From NCBI GenBank assembly GCA_015057455.1, contig SVEH01000013.1, forward strand, positions 18,652-82,651: DNA of 64,000 nucleotides. Reading direction: 5' to 3'. Of the stretch, positions 35,893 to 45,431 are shown piece by piece. Under the pieces are notes generated by a model, which saw only the letters and a list, made by a program, of their open reading frames with translations, was not told the DNA's origin and made no database searches. Position 1 is the first letter of the stretch, and the number at the start of each line of letters is the position of its first letter. The position numbers and the translations under genes are program-made. This DNA is from Lachnospiraceae bacterium (GTDB lineage Bacteria > Bacillota > Clostridia > Lachnospirales > Lachnospiraceae).

Positions 35893-37380
35893 ATGTGGGA
35901 ATCATTGATAATTGAAAATTTTATATTAATATCAATAATAACAGCAATACTATTTATTGGTTATTGTGTAGTTAGAAAAAAAAGAGACGTTAATGCAAAA
36001 GAATTAACTAAATATGAGAAATTTGAAGTGTTTATAAGATGTATGTTTATTGGTTATTTATTAGCTGTAATGAATATAACTTTGTTAAGGACCGATGGCA
36101 TAAGATCAAGATTTGCAATAAATCTAAAACCTTTTAGAGGTATAGAAGATATATTGGAACATTATACTTATTCACAATATGCAGGAATTCAAATAGATTT
36201 TTTTATTGGCAATGTATTATTGTTTGTTCCATTTGGTTTTCTTATACCAATTGTATATAAAAAAATAAATTCATATTTTAAAGTGTCTTTACTCACTATC
36301 ACATCTATTCTAGTTATAGAAATTATCCAATTTTTCACAGGATATGGTGCATTTGATATTGATGATATAATGTATAATTTTGTGGGTTCTATGTGTGGAT
36401 ATGGCTTTTATATAATAATAAGATCTATACATATAGAAAAGAATAACCGAATAAAAAACATTATAATTGGATGTGTACCTTATTTGATAATTTTATGTTT
36501 AGGGATAGGAATAAAAGTTGCGTATAATGTATCTAAATATGGAATACTTCCATCACAGTATATATATAAATCTGGGAAAAAGATAGAAAATATAAACTAT
36601 AATATAGAGCTTAATGATGAAGAAAAAGAGGATTATGTATATTTAGAGGCAGAACCAGGTGGACTAGAAAGTGTAACTAAATTATTTGGTGAAAATATAG
36701 ATAAAGTATTATTCGGATTAGTTGGAAAAGAGTATACAACGACGGAAGAAGATACTAAAGAGTGTAGATATTTTGTGTCAAGAGATAAAACATATACTTT
36801 GAAATATGGTCAATTTGGATTTTATGAAGGTATATCTTTTACCAATAATGAATTAAATAAGTTATATGAAAATGAAGAAGATACAGAAACTTACTTTAGT
36901 CCCGTTGATAAATCAGTGATTAGAAGAAACATTGACGTATTAAAAGATGTTTTAAGTAAAGTAGGTTTTGAAATTACAGATGATGTAAAGTATATAGTAA
37001 CAGAAACATATCCTGGCATTGAATTGAGAATAGATAATGGTATAAATTCAAAAGGTGAAAAAGAATTTATAAACATTAATGGGAAATTTAATAACAATGG
37101 AGATTGGCTAAAAATAGGTGTATATATTGATACATATCGTAAAACCAAGAATCGTATAGATATAATAAGTGAAAAAGAGCTTATAAATAGGATAAAAAAT
37201 GGTGAATCGCAAGTTTTTATAGATAATAGTGAAACTATACAATCCATTGACTTGAAATGGGAGCAAAGTTCTAAAGGTTACTATTTCCCAATATATGTTA
37301 TTTCAACAACAGAGCCTGAAGAAAATAATGATGGAGTTATATGGAAATATCATTATTGTCAAGCATGGGAATTTAAATAA
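35893..37380 (+). CDS. VanZ-domain membrane protein with large C-terminal outer domain
   Basis: A 495-residue protein. Residues about 1-205 hold six membrane helices with VanZ-family features: an N-terminal helix, NLKPFRGIED after the second, GNVLLFVPFGFLIP, and FTGYGAFDIDDIMYNFVGSM. Residues 215-495 form a soluble domain of unknown type, rich in Asp, Glu and Lys. VanZ domains are linked to low-level teicoplanin resistance in enterococci, but the wider family has no settled function. The adjacent amidase-domain gene (23 bp away) suggests joint expression. Confidence 0.82.
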   Translation: MWESLIIENFILISIITAILFIGYCVVRKKRDVNAKELTKYEKFEVFIRCMFIGYLLAVMNITLLRTDGIRSRFAINLKPFRGIEDILEHYTYSQYAGIQIDFFIGNVLLFVPFGFLIPIVYKKINSYFKVSLLTITSILVIEIIQFFTGYGAFDIDDIMYNFVGSMCGYGFYIIIRSIHIEKNNRIKNIIIGCVPYLIILCLGIGIKVAYNVSKYGILPSQYIYKSGKKIENINYNIELNDEEKEDYVYLEAEPGGLESVTKLFGENIDKVLFGLVGKEYTTTEEDTKECRYFVSRDKTYTLKYGQFGFYEGISFTNNELNKLYENEEDTETYFSPVDKSVIRRNIDVLKDVLSKVGFEITDDVKYIVTETYPGIELRIDNGINSKGEKEFININGKFNNNGDWLKIGVYIDTYRKTKNRIDIISEKELINRIKNGESQVFIDNSETIQSIDLKWEQSSKGYYFPIYVISTTEPEENNDGVIWKYHYCQAWEFK

Positions 37381-37403
37381 TAGTAATAAGTAAGGGGACA
37401 AAT

Positions 37404-38321
37404 ATGAGTTTTATAAAGAATAAAAGGTTTGTAAATATTATATGTACGATATTAGGAGTCGTAATAATATCAGCGACAGGAATTATGTCGCAAGCAAAAG
37501 AAATTGAAAAAGCAGAATATAGTGTAAAAAATGAAAGTTCATTAGATACAATCAGTGAAGAATGTAATAATATTATTGAATTGATAAGCAATGAGTATGG
37601 TTTATCAAAGTTAAGTAACGAAAATTGGGAAGTTTATCAAATTAAGATGAAAACCTACTTAGATAATGCAAACAAACCTAGATGGTATAATGAGACAAAT
37701 AAAGATTATGCAAAACTAGCATGTTTTTTTGATACATATGAGAATGGAAAAAGAAGTATTATTAAATCAGATATAGAAAGTAGAATAAACAAAAAGATTA
37801 AAACTAAAAATATATATAATGAAAAGTTAGCAACGGAATATGCTAAAAAGTTCGCTATAAAAGCAAATGAAAAACAGTTTAAAACATGCGAATTTGATTG
37901 TACTAATTTTGTGTCACAAGCTGTGTATATGGGTGGAAAAAACATGGATGATAAATGGTATGCAAAGCCAGGTATATTAAATAAAAAAATATTTGCTAAG
38001 TATTCTATGGAATGGTGTAATGCAGATTATTTCGTAGATTATTTTGGAACATATATGACGTTTGATAATCATAAAGATTTTGCAGCTAATATTAAAACAG
38101 GAGATATTATTATATATGATATGCAAAGTGATGATGACTGGGATCATGTAGGATATGTTACAGAAAACAAAGTATATAATGAAAATATAGGATATGCCGA
38201 TTATAAGGTAGCACAACACTCGAGGTATTATCATGATTGGGCTAGCTCTGATAATAATGGATGGGATGAAATGGAAGTAAATTATAAGAATATTACTTTT
38301 GCCATTGTGCGAATAAAATAA
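37404..38321 (+). CDS. Exported amidase_6-type (CHAP/NlpC-like) domain protein
   Basis: A 305-residue product with a signal or anchor helix (IICTILGVVIISATGIMSQA). The C-terminal 170 residues match the putative amidase domain family: CEFDCTNFVSQAVYMGG with the catalytic cysteine in DCTNFVSQ, GDIIIYDMQSDDDWDHVGYV with the histidine, and VAQHSRYYHDW. These proteins resemble cell-wall or peptide hydrolases of the papain-like fold. The N-terminal half is helical. It follows the VanZ-domain gene closely, with AAGGGGA before the ATG. The substrate is unknown. Confidence 0.82.
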   Translation: MSFIKNKRFVNIICTILGVVIISATGIMSQAKEIEKAEYSVKNESSLDTISEECNNIIELISNEYGLSKLSNENWEVYQIKMKTYLDNANKPRWYNETNKDYAKLACFFDTYENGKRSIIKSDIESRINKKIKTKNIYNEKLATEYAKKFAIKANEKQFKTCEFDCTNFVSQAVYMGGKNMDDKWYAKPGILNKKIFAKYSMEWCNADYFVDYFGTYMTFDNHKDFAANIKTGDIIIYDMQSDDDWDHVGYVTENKVYNENIGYADYKVAQHSRYYHDWASSDNNGWDEMEVNYKNITFAIVRIK

Positions 38322-38338
38322 CAGGAAGGTTATTAATA

Positions 38339-39205
38339 ATGAAAGTAAATGAAAGATGTGTAAAATGCTTAATGGATAGACAAAGACATGTAGCGACGCA
38401 AATACCTGATGAAAATCAAAGAAATAAGTATCTTGAAGGGGTTGGTGATATACTTAGTAAGCGCAAAGAGAATGATTCAGCGCCTTATATGGTATATTGT
38501 TTTGATAGATTGCTTGAGAAATTTCATGGTAAGAATGAGTCATTTACACAGGTGAAGAAAGAGTATAATGATTTAGTACTTAGTATGGAAGAAGATTTAT
38601 ATAAAGAGATAATTAGTACCTCAGATTCTCTAAAAAAAGCGTTAATATACTCTAGAATTGGTAATTATATAGATTTTGGAGCTGTTTCTTCAGTAGATAC
38701 TAAGGAATTCTTAGCTTTATTTGATAGAAAAGAAGAATTAGATGAACATGTATATAATGAATTTATTGATAAATGCAATAAGGGTAAGACATTTGTCCTT
38801 CTATGTGATAATTGCGGTGAAATCGTAGTAGATAAGATACTTGTAAAGATACTAAAGGAAAAATTTCCACATCTTGACATATATGTAATGGTTAGAGGTG
38901 CAGATGTAATTAATGATGCAACTATAGAGGATGCACAGTATTGTGGTTTAGATAAGGTTGCAAAGGTAGTATCTAATGGTATAGGTGTAGCAGGAACTAT
39001 ATTAGATATGATATCTATTGAAGCAAGAGAATTACTTGAAAGTGCAGATGTAATCCTTGCTAAAGGACAAGGTAATTTTGAAACATTATCAAATAATGGA
39101 TTAGAGGTGTTCTTTTCATTCTTATGCAAATGCGAAAACTTTGTAGAACAGTTTAAAGTAGATTTGTATACAGGAATGTTTATACATAAAAAGCCATATC
39201 TATAA
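38339..39205 (+). CDS. DUF89/ARMT1-like metal-dependent phosphatase family protein
   Basis: A 288-residue protein opening MKVNERCVKCLMDRQ with two cysteines as in bacterial DUF89 proteins. The metal-site segments are LLCDNCGEIVVDKIL and the KGQGNFETL near the C terminus, with VMVRGADVINDATIEDA between. DUF89 proteins act as damage-control phosphatases on sugar or pantetheine phosphates, or are of unknown substrate in bacteria. GGAAGG precedes the ATG, only 17 bp after the amidase gene. Confidence 0.88.
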   Translation: MKVNERCVKCLMDRQRHVATQIPDENQRNKYLEGVGDILSKRKENDSAPYMVYCFDRLLEKFHGKNESFTQVKKEYNDLVLSMEEDLYKEIISTSDSLKKALIYSRIGNYIDFGAVSSVDTKEFLALFDRKEELDEHVYNEFIDKCNKGKTFVLLCDNCGEIVVDKILVKILKEKFPHLDIYVMVRGADVINDATIEDAQYCGLDKVAKVVSNGIGVAGTILDMISIEARELLESADVILAKGQGNFETLSNNGLEVFFSFLCKCENFVEQFKVDLYTGMFIHKKPYL

Positions 39206-39392
39206 AAAATTGCTAAATATGAGAAAATATAGTTTAGAAATAATCCTAATAATAGTAATATATAGTATAATAATAAAGTGCTTATATAGACATCTTATTT
39301 AAGATTCTTCAGATAGTAAAGGAGTAGCAGAACCAGAGTTAGAAGCTTTATGATGAGGGAAAATAATAAATATTTAAAAGGGGATTATAGTA

Positions 39393-40331
39393 ATGGAGTA
39401 TAATAAAGATGATTTAGCATTTTATCAAAATCAAGTATCAAGGAAAAACAAATTGAATGTAATTTTGCGTGAGAAAAAAGAGCAACGTAAACAGATTCAT
39501 GAAAATATAGATTATTTAAGTGGCGTCTTATATAAGGAACGAAAAGATGTAGAAAGAATGGAAAAATTATCATTAGCATCTGTATTTTTTAGTGTTATTG
39601 GAAAGAAAGATGAAAAATTAAACAAGGAAATACAAGAACAAATAGCAGCTGAGCTTAAATATAATGTAGCAAAGCAAGAATTGGCAAGTATAGAAGAAGA
39701 GATTTCACTATTAAATGGCGAGGCTTATTCTCTTAGAAATGCATCTAAGTTATGTAAGGAAGCTTATGATGTAAAAGTACAGTATATAAAAGATAATAAT
39801 TTATCATGTGCAAGCCAATTAGTAGCGCTAGAATCTAAAATGGTATATTTTCAAAGTGAACAAATTGAAATTAAACAAGCTATTGATGCTGGAAGAAATG
39901 TACTATGTATAATAGAACGTTTAAAGGATGTATTAAATGAAGCAAATCAATGGGCTACATTGGATACCCTTGGCTTATTTGATAATTTATCTTGGTATGA
40001 AAAAAGAGAAAATTTAGAGGCCGCTGAAGATTATATAAGTGATTTATATAAAGGATTAAGAAAATTCAAAACAGAATTGAAAGATATTCATATGGATTAT
40101 ACACATATTGATATATCTAATGAATTATCCGGTTGTGGGGATTTGATTTTTGATAATCTTATTTTAGATATGCTTTCAAGTTTTAAGATAAATAAAACAC
40201 GCAAAGAGATTAAAAAAGTGTATTCGCAGGTATTAGAAATAATAAATGGATTAAAAACTAATGCTAAGAATTTGGCGGATAAGAATGAGGAGTTAAGATG
40301 CCAGTATGAAAAATTAGTGTATAGTGCATAG
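39393..40331 (+). CDS. Coiled-coil protein of unknown function
   Basis: A 312-residue, almost fully helical protein with long charged coiled-coil stretches (LNVILREKKEQRKQIHENID, IQEQIAAELKYNVAKQELAS) and a C-terminal helical part. No signal peptide or catalytic motif was seen. AAAAGGGG precedes the ATG. In the 187-bp gap upstream, a short open stretch near 39301-39355 ending in two stops may be the tail of a lost gene. Confidence 0.65.
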   Translation: MEYNKDDLAFYQNQVSRKNKLNVILREKKEQRKQIHENIDYLSGVLYKERKDVERMEKLSLASVFFSVIGKKDEKLNKEIQEQIAAELKYNVAKQELASIEEEISLLNGEAYSLRNASKLCKEAYDVKVQYIKDNNLSCASQLVALESKMVYFQSEQIEIKQAIDAGRNVLCIIERLKDVLNEANQWATLDTLGLFDNLSWYEKRENLEAAEDYISDLYKGLRKFKTELKDIHMDYTHIDISNELSGCGDLIFDNLILDMLSSFKINKTRKEIKKVYSQVLEIINGLKTNAKNLADKNEELRCQYEKLVYSA

Positions 40332-40370
40332 GGATCATAAAAAGTAATAATATATATTGATAGAGATAGT

Positions 40371-40769
40371 TTGTTTTTGGGAGGAAATTTAGGGGAACAA
40401 ATTGTTTTAATATCAGATAAAGCTTTTGATTATGCTGTAAATAGCTGTAATTTAAGATTAAAAGATTTTATGAATATGTTTTTACAGAGTGGAATATCAA
40501 GTAGGTATGCAGAAGGTAGCCCCAAATATATAGAAGGAATGACAGGGGTAGAATTAGCTCATAAAGTTATTGAGAATGTTATAGATGATTTTGATTTTTC
40601 ACCTGCAGGAATAGAATATGAATGTTCTCCTGAATATTGGGTAGGATGGATTCTTGCTGCTTATCAATGGCATAAAGGATATGATTTAAAAAAAATAAAT
40701 GAATACTTACCAGTAGATACTCGATTATCTACTATTGTAAACTTTTTAAAAATGTACTATTTAATCTAA
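40371..40769 (+). CDS. Small protein related to the DUF3990-module accessory family, start uncertain
   Basis: A frame of up to 132 residues with the pattern IEYECSPEYWVGWILAAYQW, then HKGYDLKKINEYLP. Proteins with the GWxLAxYQWxxG segment are common near DUF3990/DUF3791 genes in Lachnospiraceae and are thought to be antitoxin- or immunity-like. Only TTG codons can start the frame, and a GGGAGG site lies after them, not before, so the N terminus may be damaged. It is a solitary copy next to the MNT-HEPN relic. Confidence 0.55.
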   Translation: MFLGGNLGEQIVLISDKAFDYAVNSCNLRLKDFMNMFLQSGISSRYAEGSPKYIEGMTGVELAHKVIENVIDDFDFSPAGIEYECSPEYWVGWILAAYQWHKGYDLKKINEYLPVDTRLSTIVNFLKMYYLI

Positions 40770-41004
40770 TATTTTAAGCAATTGTTCTTCTAGACCAATA
40801 GTTATTTCATCTAATACTTTTTTATGATAATGTAATCTCTACGCTGCATATAATTCTACCACCTTATTTATTTCAATTATGTCATTTGCTTGTATAGGAC
40901 CATGTATAATATCTACATTAAGTTTAAATAATTCTTCTAATTCTATTCTTAATTTTAATATATACTAAATCCATAAATTTATCTATTATAAAATCCAATT
41001 TCAT
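40762..41004 (-). pseudogene. Relic of an MNT-HEPN toxin-antitoxin pair
   Basis: Read on the minus strand, an ATG (41004) opens MKLDFIIDKFMDLVYIK. After a frame change it continues LKLRIELEELFKLNVDIIHG, then EINKVVELYAA and a stop, the C-terminal pattern of minimal nucleotidyltransferases. A second gene starts at once, MQRRDYIIIKK, with a frameshift in an A-run, then VLDEITIGLEEQLLKILD, the N terminus of HEPN proteins. The core of the first gene and most of the second are deleted. Both are clearly dead. Confidence 0.7.
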
Positions 41005-41086
41005 GAATTATCACTTTTTGCCGATATATTTCATGGTTTAATAAAAAAAGTACATACTAATATTTGTATTTAAGTATGTTTAGTGT

Positions 41087-41092
41087 TATAAT
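41087..41092 (+). promoter_or_regulatory. Extended -10 promoter of metY
   Basis: TGTTATAAT, 43 bp before the GTG start. ACATACT and AGTATGT flank the position just upstream (41052-41079) and could be an operator dyad. Confidence 0.6.
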
Positions 41093-41134
41093 GTAAAAAA
41101 TTGTAAAAATCATATTAATATAAAGGGTGATTTA

Positions 41135-42409
41135 GTGAGTAATTATAGAATTAATACAAAATGTATACAATCAGGATATACTCCTCAGTCAGGAGAACCA
41201 AGAGTGGTACCTATTGTACAAAGTACCACATACAAATATGATTCAAGTAATGAATTAGCAGACTTATTTGATTTAAAAGCCGATGGATTTTTTTATACAA
41301 GATTAGCTAATCCAACTTTGGATGCAGTTGAGAAGAAAATAGCTGATTTAGAAGGCGGAATAGGTGCTATGCTAACTGCTTCAGGACAGGCGGCAACTAC
41401 AACATCTATTCTTAATATATGTAAGTCAGGAGATCATATTATTGCTAGTAATGCTTTGTATGGTGGTACATTTAATCTATTTGTTGCTACTTTTAAGAAG
41501 TTAGGCATTGAGACAACATTGATTAATCCTGATTTATCATATGAAGAATTGGATAAATATGTACAAGATAATACTAAGCTTATATTTGTGGAATCTATAT
41601 CTAATCCACAGTTGGTTGTTACAGACATAGAAAAAATGGCTAAATTAGCTCATAGTCATGATATACCACTTATTGTAGATAATACATTCCCTACACCAAT
41701 AAACTTTAGACCAATTGAGTATGGTGCAGATATTGTAGTACATTCTACATCTAAGTATATGGATGGACATGCTGTTACATTAGGCGGTGTAATAGTAGAT
41801 AGTGGTAATTTTAACTGGGCTAATGGCAAGTTTCCAGAGTTTACTGAGCCAGATGAAACTTATCATGGGCTTATATATACTAAAGATTGCGGCAATGCTG
41901 CATTTATTACAAAGGCTAGAGTACAACTTATGAGGGATTATGGTATGCCTTTATCACCACAGAATGCATTTTTATTAAATTTAGGCCTTGAAACACTTCA
42001 TTTAAGAATGGAAAGACATTGTTCTAATGCATTGAAAGTGGCTGAATTCTTAAGTAAACATCCTAAGATTAGTTGGGTTCAATATCCTGGCTTAGAAGGA
42101 GATAAATACTACGATTTAGCTAAGAAATATATGCCAAATGGAACATGCGGTGTTATGGCATTTGGTTTAAAGGATGGTAAGGCTGCTGCACAGAAATTTA
42201 TGGAGAATTTAAAACTTGCAGCTATGGTTATCCACGTTGCTGATGCAAGAACTTGTGTACTTCATCCAGCGACAACAACTCATAGACAGTTGTCTGATGA
42301 ACAATTATTAGATTGTGGAATTACTCCAGAATTATTAAGAATGTCTATTGGAATTGAGGATGTAGAGGATTTATTAGAAGATATAGCTCAAGCTCTAGAC
42401 AAGATATAG
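41135..42409 (+). CDS. metY: O-acetylhomoserine sulfhydrylase / cystathionine gamma-synthase-like enzyme
   Basis: A 424-residue PLP enzyme. It has the Cys/Met-metabolism fold: TKCIQSGYTPQSGEPRVVPI at the start, FFYTRLANPTLDAVE, ASGQAATTTSI, VDNTFPTP and the PLP lysine in VVHSTSKYMDGHAVT. The C terminus includes HPATTTHRQLSDEQL and LRMSIGIEDVEDL. Length and sequence fit O-acetylhomoserine aminocarboxypropyltransferase, which makes homocysteine from sulfide, rather than the shorter cystathionine enzymes. The start is GTG after AAAGGGTGA. It stands alone under its own promoter. Confidence 0.9.
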   Translation: MSNYRINTKCIQSGYTPQSGEPRVVPIVQSTTYKYDSSNELADLFDLKADGFFYTRLANPTLDAVEKKIADLEGGIGAMLTASGQAATTTSILNICKSGDHIIASNALYGGTFNLFVATFKKLGIETTLINPDLSYEELDKYVQDNTKLIFVESISNPQLVVTDIEKMAKLAHSHDIPLIVDNTFPTPINFRPIEYGADIVVHSTSKYMDGHAVTLGGVIVDSGNFNWANGKFPEFTEPDETYHGLIYTKDCGNAAFITKARVQLMRDYGMPLSPQNAFLLNLGLETLHLRMERHCSNALKVAEFLSKHPKISWVQYPGLEGDKYYDLAKKYMPNGTCGVMAFGLKDGKAAAQKFMENLKLAAMVIHVADARTCVLHPATTTHRQLSDEQLLDCGITPELLRMSIGIEDVEDLLEDIAQALDKI

Positions 42410-42551
42410 AACAAAGATAAAAGATGTAAGCTATTTAAATAAATGTTATATATTATAAAATGTAAATACAAATTATATTATAGATTATAATATCTTATAC
42501 TATAAAAATTATATAAAATAGCTTTTTATTCATAAATAATAAATATAGTAG

Positions 42552-42580
42552 TTGTGCAAATGTTACAAATATGTTACAAT
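42552..42580 (+). promoter_or_regulatory. Promoter of the twin-repeat exported protein
   Basis: TTGTGC and TACAAT with a 17-bp spacer and a TGT extension of the -10 box, 33 bp before the ATG at 42614. Confidence 0.5.
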
Positions 42581-42613
42581 AATATTAAGAAAAGTTTTGA
42601 ATGGGGGATATTT

Positions 42614-43246
42614 ATGAATAAAAAGAAACTTATTATACTTAGTTCAATAGCTGCAGCTATGGCATGTGCTATAGTAGGAACTATTGGTATAAGATCAAAT
42701 GCAGAAGCTAATTTAACAAAAAACCCTGATATATCTGTATATGGTAGTGTTACTACAGAAGGTGGAACTTCAAAGGATATTGTAAGTGATGAAATAGTTG
42801 ATACAATTGAATTTGATGCTGATAGTGATGATAATCTAGAAGATGGAATTGTTACACCTAATGCAGATGCTGAGGATAATATAACATCAGGTATAACTCC
42901 ACCAGCAGGAGGAACATCTAGTTCAGATAAAGCTGTAACAAAGGATAAAACTACTACAAAAGATAAAGTTACGACAACAAAGGATACAGTAACTACATCA
43001 CAAGATAAAACTACTACATCTACAAAGGAGAATCCTACAACAGGCCAAAGTACAACTTTAGATGGAGTATCTGTGTATGGTAGTGTTACTACACCAGGTG
43101 GAACTTCAAAAGATATTGTTAGGGATGATTATCAATATGGTATGGAATTTGATGCTGATAGTGACGACAATCCTCAAGATGGAATTGTAACTCTAAACGC
43201 AGATGCTGAAGATAATATAAGTTCTGGTATAATAATTCCATACTAG
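42614..43246 (+). CDS. Exported protein with two acidic repeats joined by a Thr/Lys linker
   Basis: A 210-residue product with a signal peptide (KKLIILSSIAAAMACAIVG then SNAEA). The mature part is two copies of a module of about 50 residues (SVYGSVTTEGGTSKDIVSD, then FDADSDDNLEDGIVTPNADA and DNITSGI) at about 40-95 and 160-210. Between them is a linker of TTKDKVTTTKD type. The DADSDDN stretches are acidic and could bind calcium, but no EF-hand or dockerin match is convincing. A longer frame starts at 42554; the GGGGG site before the ATG at 42614 decides the start. Confidence 0.75.
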   Translation: MNKKKLIILSSIAAAMACAIVGTIGIRSNAEANLTKNPDISVYGSVTTEGGTSKDIVSDEIVDTIEFDADSDDNLEDGIVTPNADAEDNITSGITPPAGGTSSSDKAVTKDKTTTKDKVTTTKDTVTTSQDKTTTSTKENPTTGQSTTLDGVSVYGSVTTPGGTSKDIVRDDYQYGMEFDADSDDNPQDGIVTLNADAEDNISSGIIIPY

Positions 43247-43263
43247 AAAAGAGAGGACTTTAA

Positions 43264-44004
43264 ATGTTTGACGCAAATAAAATAAAAGACGAATGTATAC
43301 AATGGATAAAAGATTTTTTTAATGAAAATGGACCAAATTGCAATGCTGTAATAGGAATATCTGGTGGCAAAGATAGCTCTATTGCAGCTGCTTTATGTGT
43401 AGAAGCATTAGGGGAAGATAGAGTAATTGGTGTTCTTATGCCTTGTGGCGTACAAGGTGATATTGATTGTGCTAAGTTATTAGTAGAACACCTTGGCATT
43501 AAAAACTATATAGTTAATATAAAAGATGCTGTAGATGGTGTTATTAATAGTATGCCAGAAGGAATGGAGATAACACCTCAGACAAAGCAAAATGTACCAG
43601 CAAGAATAAGAATGACCACTTTATATGCTGTAAGTCAGTCAAATAACGGTAGAGTAGTTAATACTTGTAATTTATCTGAAGACTGGGTTGGTTATTCCAC
43701 TCGTTATGGAGATGCTGCAGGAGATTTCTCACCATTGTCACATCTTACAGTTACAGAGATAAAAGAAATAGGTCATTTGCTAGGTTTACCACACGAATTA
43801 GTAGAAAAAACACCTATAGATGGGTTATGTGGCAAAACAGATGAAGATAATCTTGGGTTTACTTATGCAATGCTTGATAAATATATAAGAACAGGCATAT
43901 GTGAAGATGAATCAAAGAAGGAATTAATAGATAGAAGGCATAAGGCCAATTTATTTAAATTAGAATTAATGCCATCATTCAAACCTTCAAGTATGAAAGA
44001 TTAG
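43264..44004 (+). CDS. nadE: NAD synthetase, ammonia-dependent
   Basis: The 246-residue enzyme adenylates and amidates nicotinic acid adenine dinucleotide to NAD. Family features are the ATP pyrophosphatase loop AVIGISGGKDSS, LMPCGVQGDIDCAKLL, NTCNLSEDWVGYSTRYGD and KTPIDGLCGKTDEDNLGFTY. It lacks the N-terminal glutaminase domain, so free ammonia is the expected nitrogen donor. It is 17 bp after the twin-repeat gene and may be co-transcribed with it; a hairpin at 44170-44219 follows. Confidence 0.95.
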   Translation: MFDANKIKDECIQWIKDFFNENGPNCNAVIGISGGKDSSIAAALCVEALGEDRVIGVLMPCGVQGDIDCAKLLVEHLGIKNYIVNIKDAVDGVINSMPEGMEITPQTKQNVPARIRMTTLYAVSQSNNGRVVNTCNLSEDWVGYSTRYGDAAGDFSPLSHLTVTEIKEIGHLLGLPHELVEKTPIDGLCGKTDEDNLGFTYAMLDKYIRTGICEDESKKELIDRRHKANLFKLELMPSFKPSSMKD

Positions 44005-44169
44005 TATTAGAGGACCAATTCCATATAAAAGTGGACCAGTAAATTGCAAAAATAAAGTGTTATATATATAACAGATAATGAATGATATTATTAGTAAAAA
44101 TATATTAAATTAAATATATATTAAATTAAATAAATATAGAATAACACATACTCTTAATGGGTATATTAT

Positions 44170-44219
44170 AAGAAGGATAACGTTTTATAGTTTCTAAACT
44201 GTAAAATGTTATCCTTCTT
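44170..44219. terminator. Hairpin downstream of nadE
   Basis: AAGAAGGATAAC pairs with GTTATCCTTCTT and the stem continues inward with few mismatches. The T content after it is modest. The remaining 44005-44375 has no gene; a small dyad (AAACTATA/TATAGTTT) lies at 44325-44344. Confidence 0.7.
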
Positions 44220-44375
44220 AATTTAATATAATAATTTCATTATATTAAGGTATATAATAAATAACTTATATTTTTATTCTACATCATTAGAATATCACTA
44301 TTATAGGAATAGTAATATTGGCTTAAACTATAGAATTATAGTTTGAATTCAAAAAATTATCTTCAGGAGGGAATT

Positions 44376-45317
44376 ATGTCAAATATATATAACTCAAATA
44401 ATAATCTATACAAGAATTTAAATAATAAAAATATTACTAATACTACAGATATTTCAAGTAATACAGCAAATAATATAAAGCATTATACAGAAAATAATAT
44501 AATACGTAATAATGTAAAGAATAATGTAAAGAATAATACACAAAACAATACAGAAAATACTATTAAAAATAATACCGTAAATAATACACCTAACACTAAA
44601 GAAAAAGCACATAACAATGCTAATTCTGATAACAATACTGAGATGGAAAGACTAATAGATGAAAGAATTGAAGCGTTTGGACAAGTAATGCTTGATAAGA
44701 ATAGTAAAGATTACAATATATATTTACTAACAATAATAGGTGAAGTGGAAGGTCACGAGAATCTTCCATCTAATACAAAAACAACTAAATATGAGCATAT
44801 TTTACCTATTTTAGCAGCCATTGAAGATAGTGATAAAATAGATGGCGTTATTATTTTAATGCAGACTACAGGAGGTGACTGTTCTGCCGGACTTGCCATA
44901 GCTGAAATGATAGCAACCCTTAGCAAACCTACAGTATCCTTGATTATAGGTGATAGTCATTCAATAGGTGTCCCACTTGCTGTTTCTACTGATTATTCTT
45001 TTATTGCACCTAGTGCAACTATGATTTTGCATCCTGTTAGAATAAGTGGTACTGTTATTGGTGCGCCACAAACCTTTGAATATATGAAGACAATTCAAGA
45101 TCGAATTGTTGCATTTATTGAAAAACATAGTAATATGAAAAATGAAAGAATTGAAGAGTTAATGCTTGCTAGAGGCATACTAACAAAGGATTTAGGGACT
45201 ATTCTTGTTGGAGAAGATACTGTAAATGAAGGTTTAATACATGAAGTTGGCGGAATTAGCCAAGCTATGAAAAAAATGTATCAGTTAATTGAAGAAAATA
45301 GGTCTATTCTACACTAG
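44376..45317 (+). CDS. tepA: ClpP-like protease family protein, TepA type
   Basis: A 313-residue protein. The first 90 residues are dominated by Asn, Thr and Lys and are probably disordered. The rest is a ClpP-fold domain: LLTIIGEVEGHENLP, GVIILMQTTGGDCSAGLAIA, LIIGDSHSIGVPLAVS with a serine in the nucleophile region (GDSHSIG), and SATMILHPVRISGTVIG with the histidine position. This matches TepA/YmfB-like proteins found near ftsK, once called translocation-enhancing. ATG at 44376 follows AGGAGGG; a frame from 44343 has no such site. It lies upstream of uppP and ftsK. Confidence 0.85.
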   Translation: MSNIYNSNNNLYKNLNNKNITNTTDISSNTANNIKHYTENNIIRNNVKNNVKNNTQNNTENTIKNNTVNNTPNTKEKAHNNANSDNNTEMERLIDERIEAFGQVMLDKNSKDYNIYLLTIIGEVEGHENLPSNTKTTKYEHILPILAAIEDSDKIDGVIILMQTTGGDCSAGLAIAEMIATLSKPTVSLIIGDSHSIGVPLAVSTDYSFIAPSATMILHPVRISGTVIGAPQTFEYMKTIQDRIVAFIEKHSNMKNERIEELMLARGILTKDLGTILVGEDTVNEGLIHEVGGISQAMKKMYQLIEENRSILH

Positions 45318-45369
45318 TAGATACAAGAAATATAAAGAAATATTATTTTAACAAATTTATGGATTTTCC

Positions 45370-45398
45370 TTGAAATAATTACCATTTGCGAGTATAAT
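45370..45398 (+). promoter_or_regulatory. Promoter of uppP
   Basis: TTGAAA and TATAAT with a 17-bp spacer, 34 bp before the GTG start of uppP. Confidence 0.75.
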
Positions 45399-45431
45399 GT
45401 TTTTGATATAGGCTAGAAAGGAAATGGGACA

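Noticed and set aside
44376..45317. Annotation as the housekeeping ClpP protease
   Set aside because: Sequence and length fit the TepA-like group; the long Asn-rich N terminus and motif spacing differ from ClpP.
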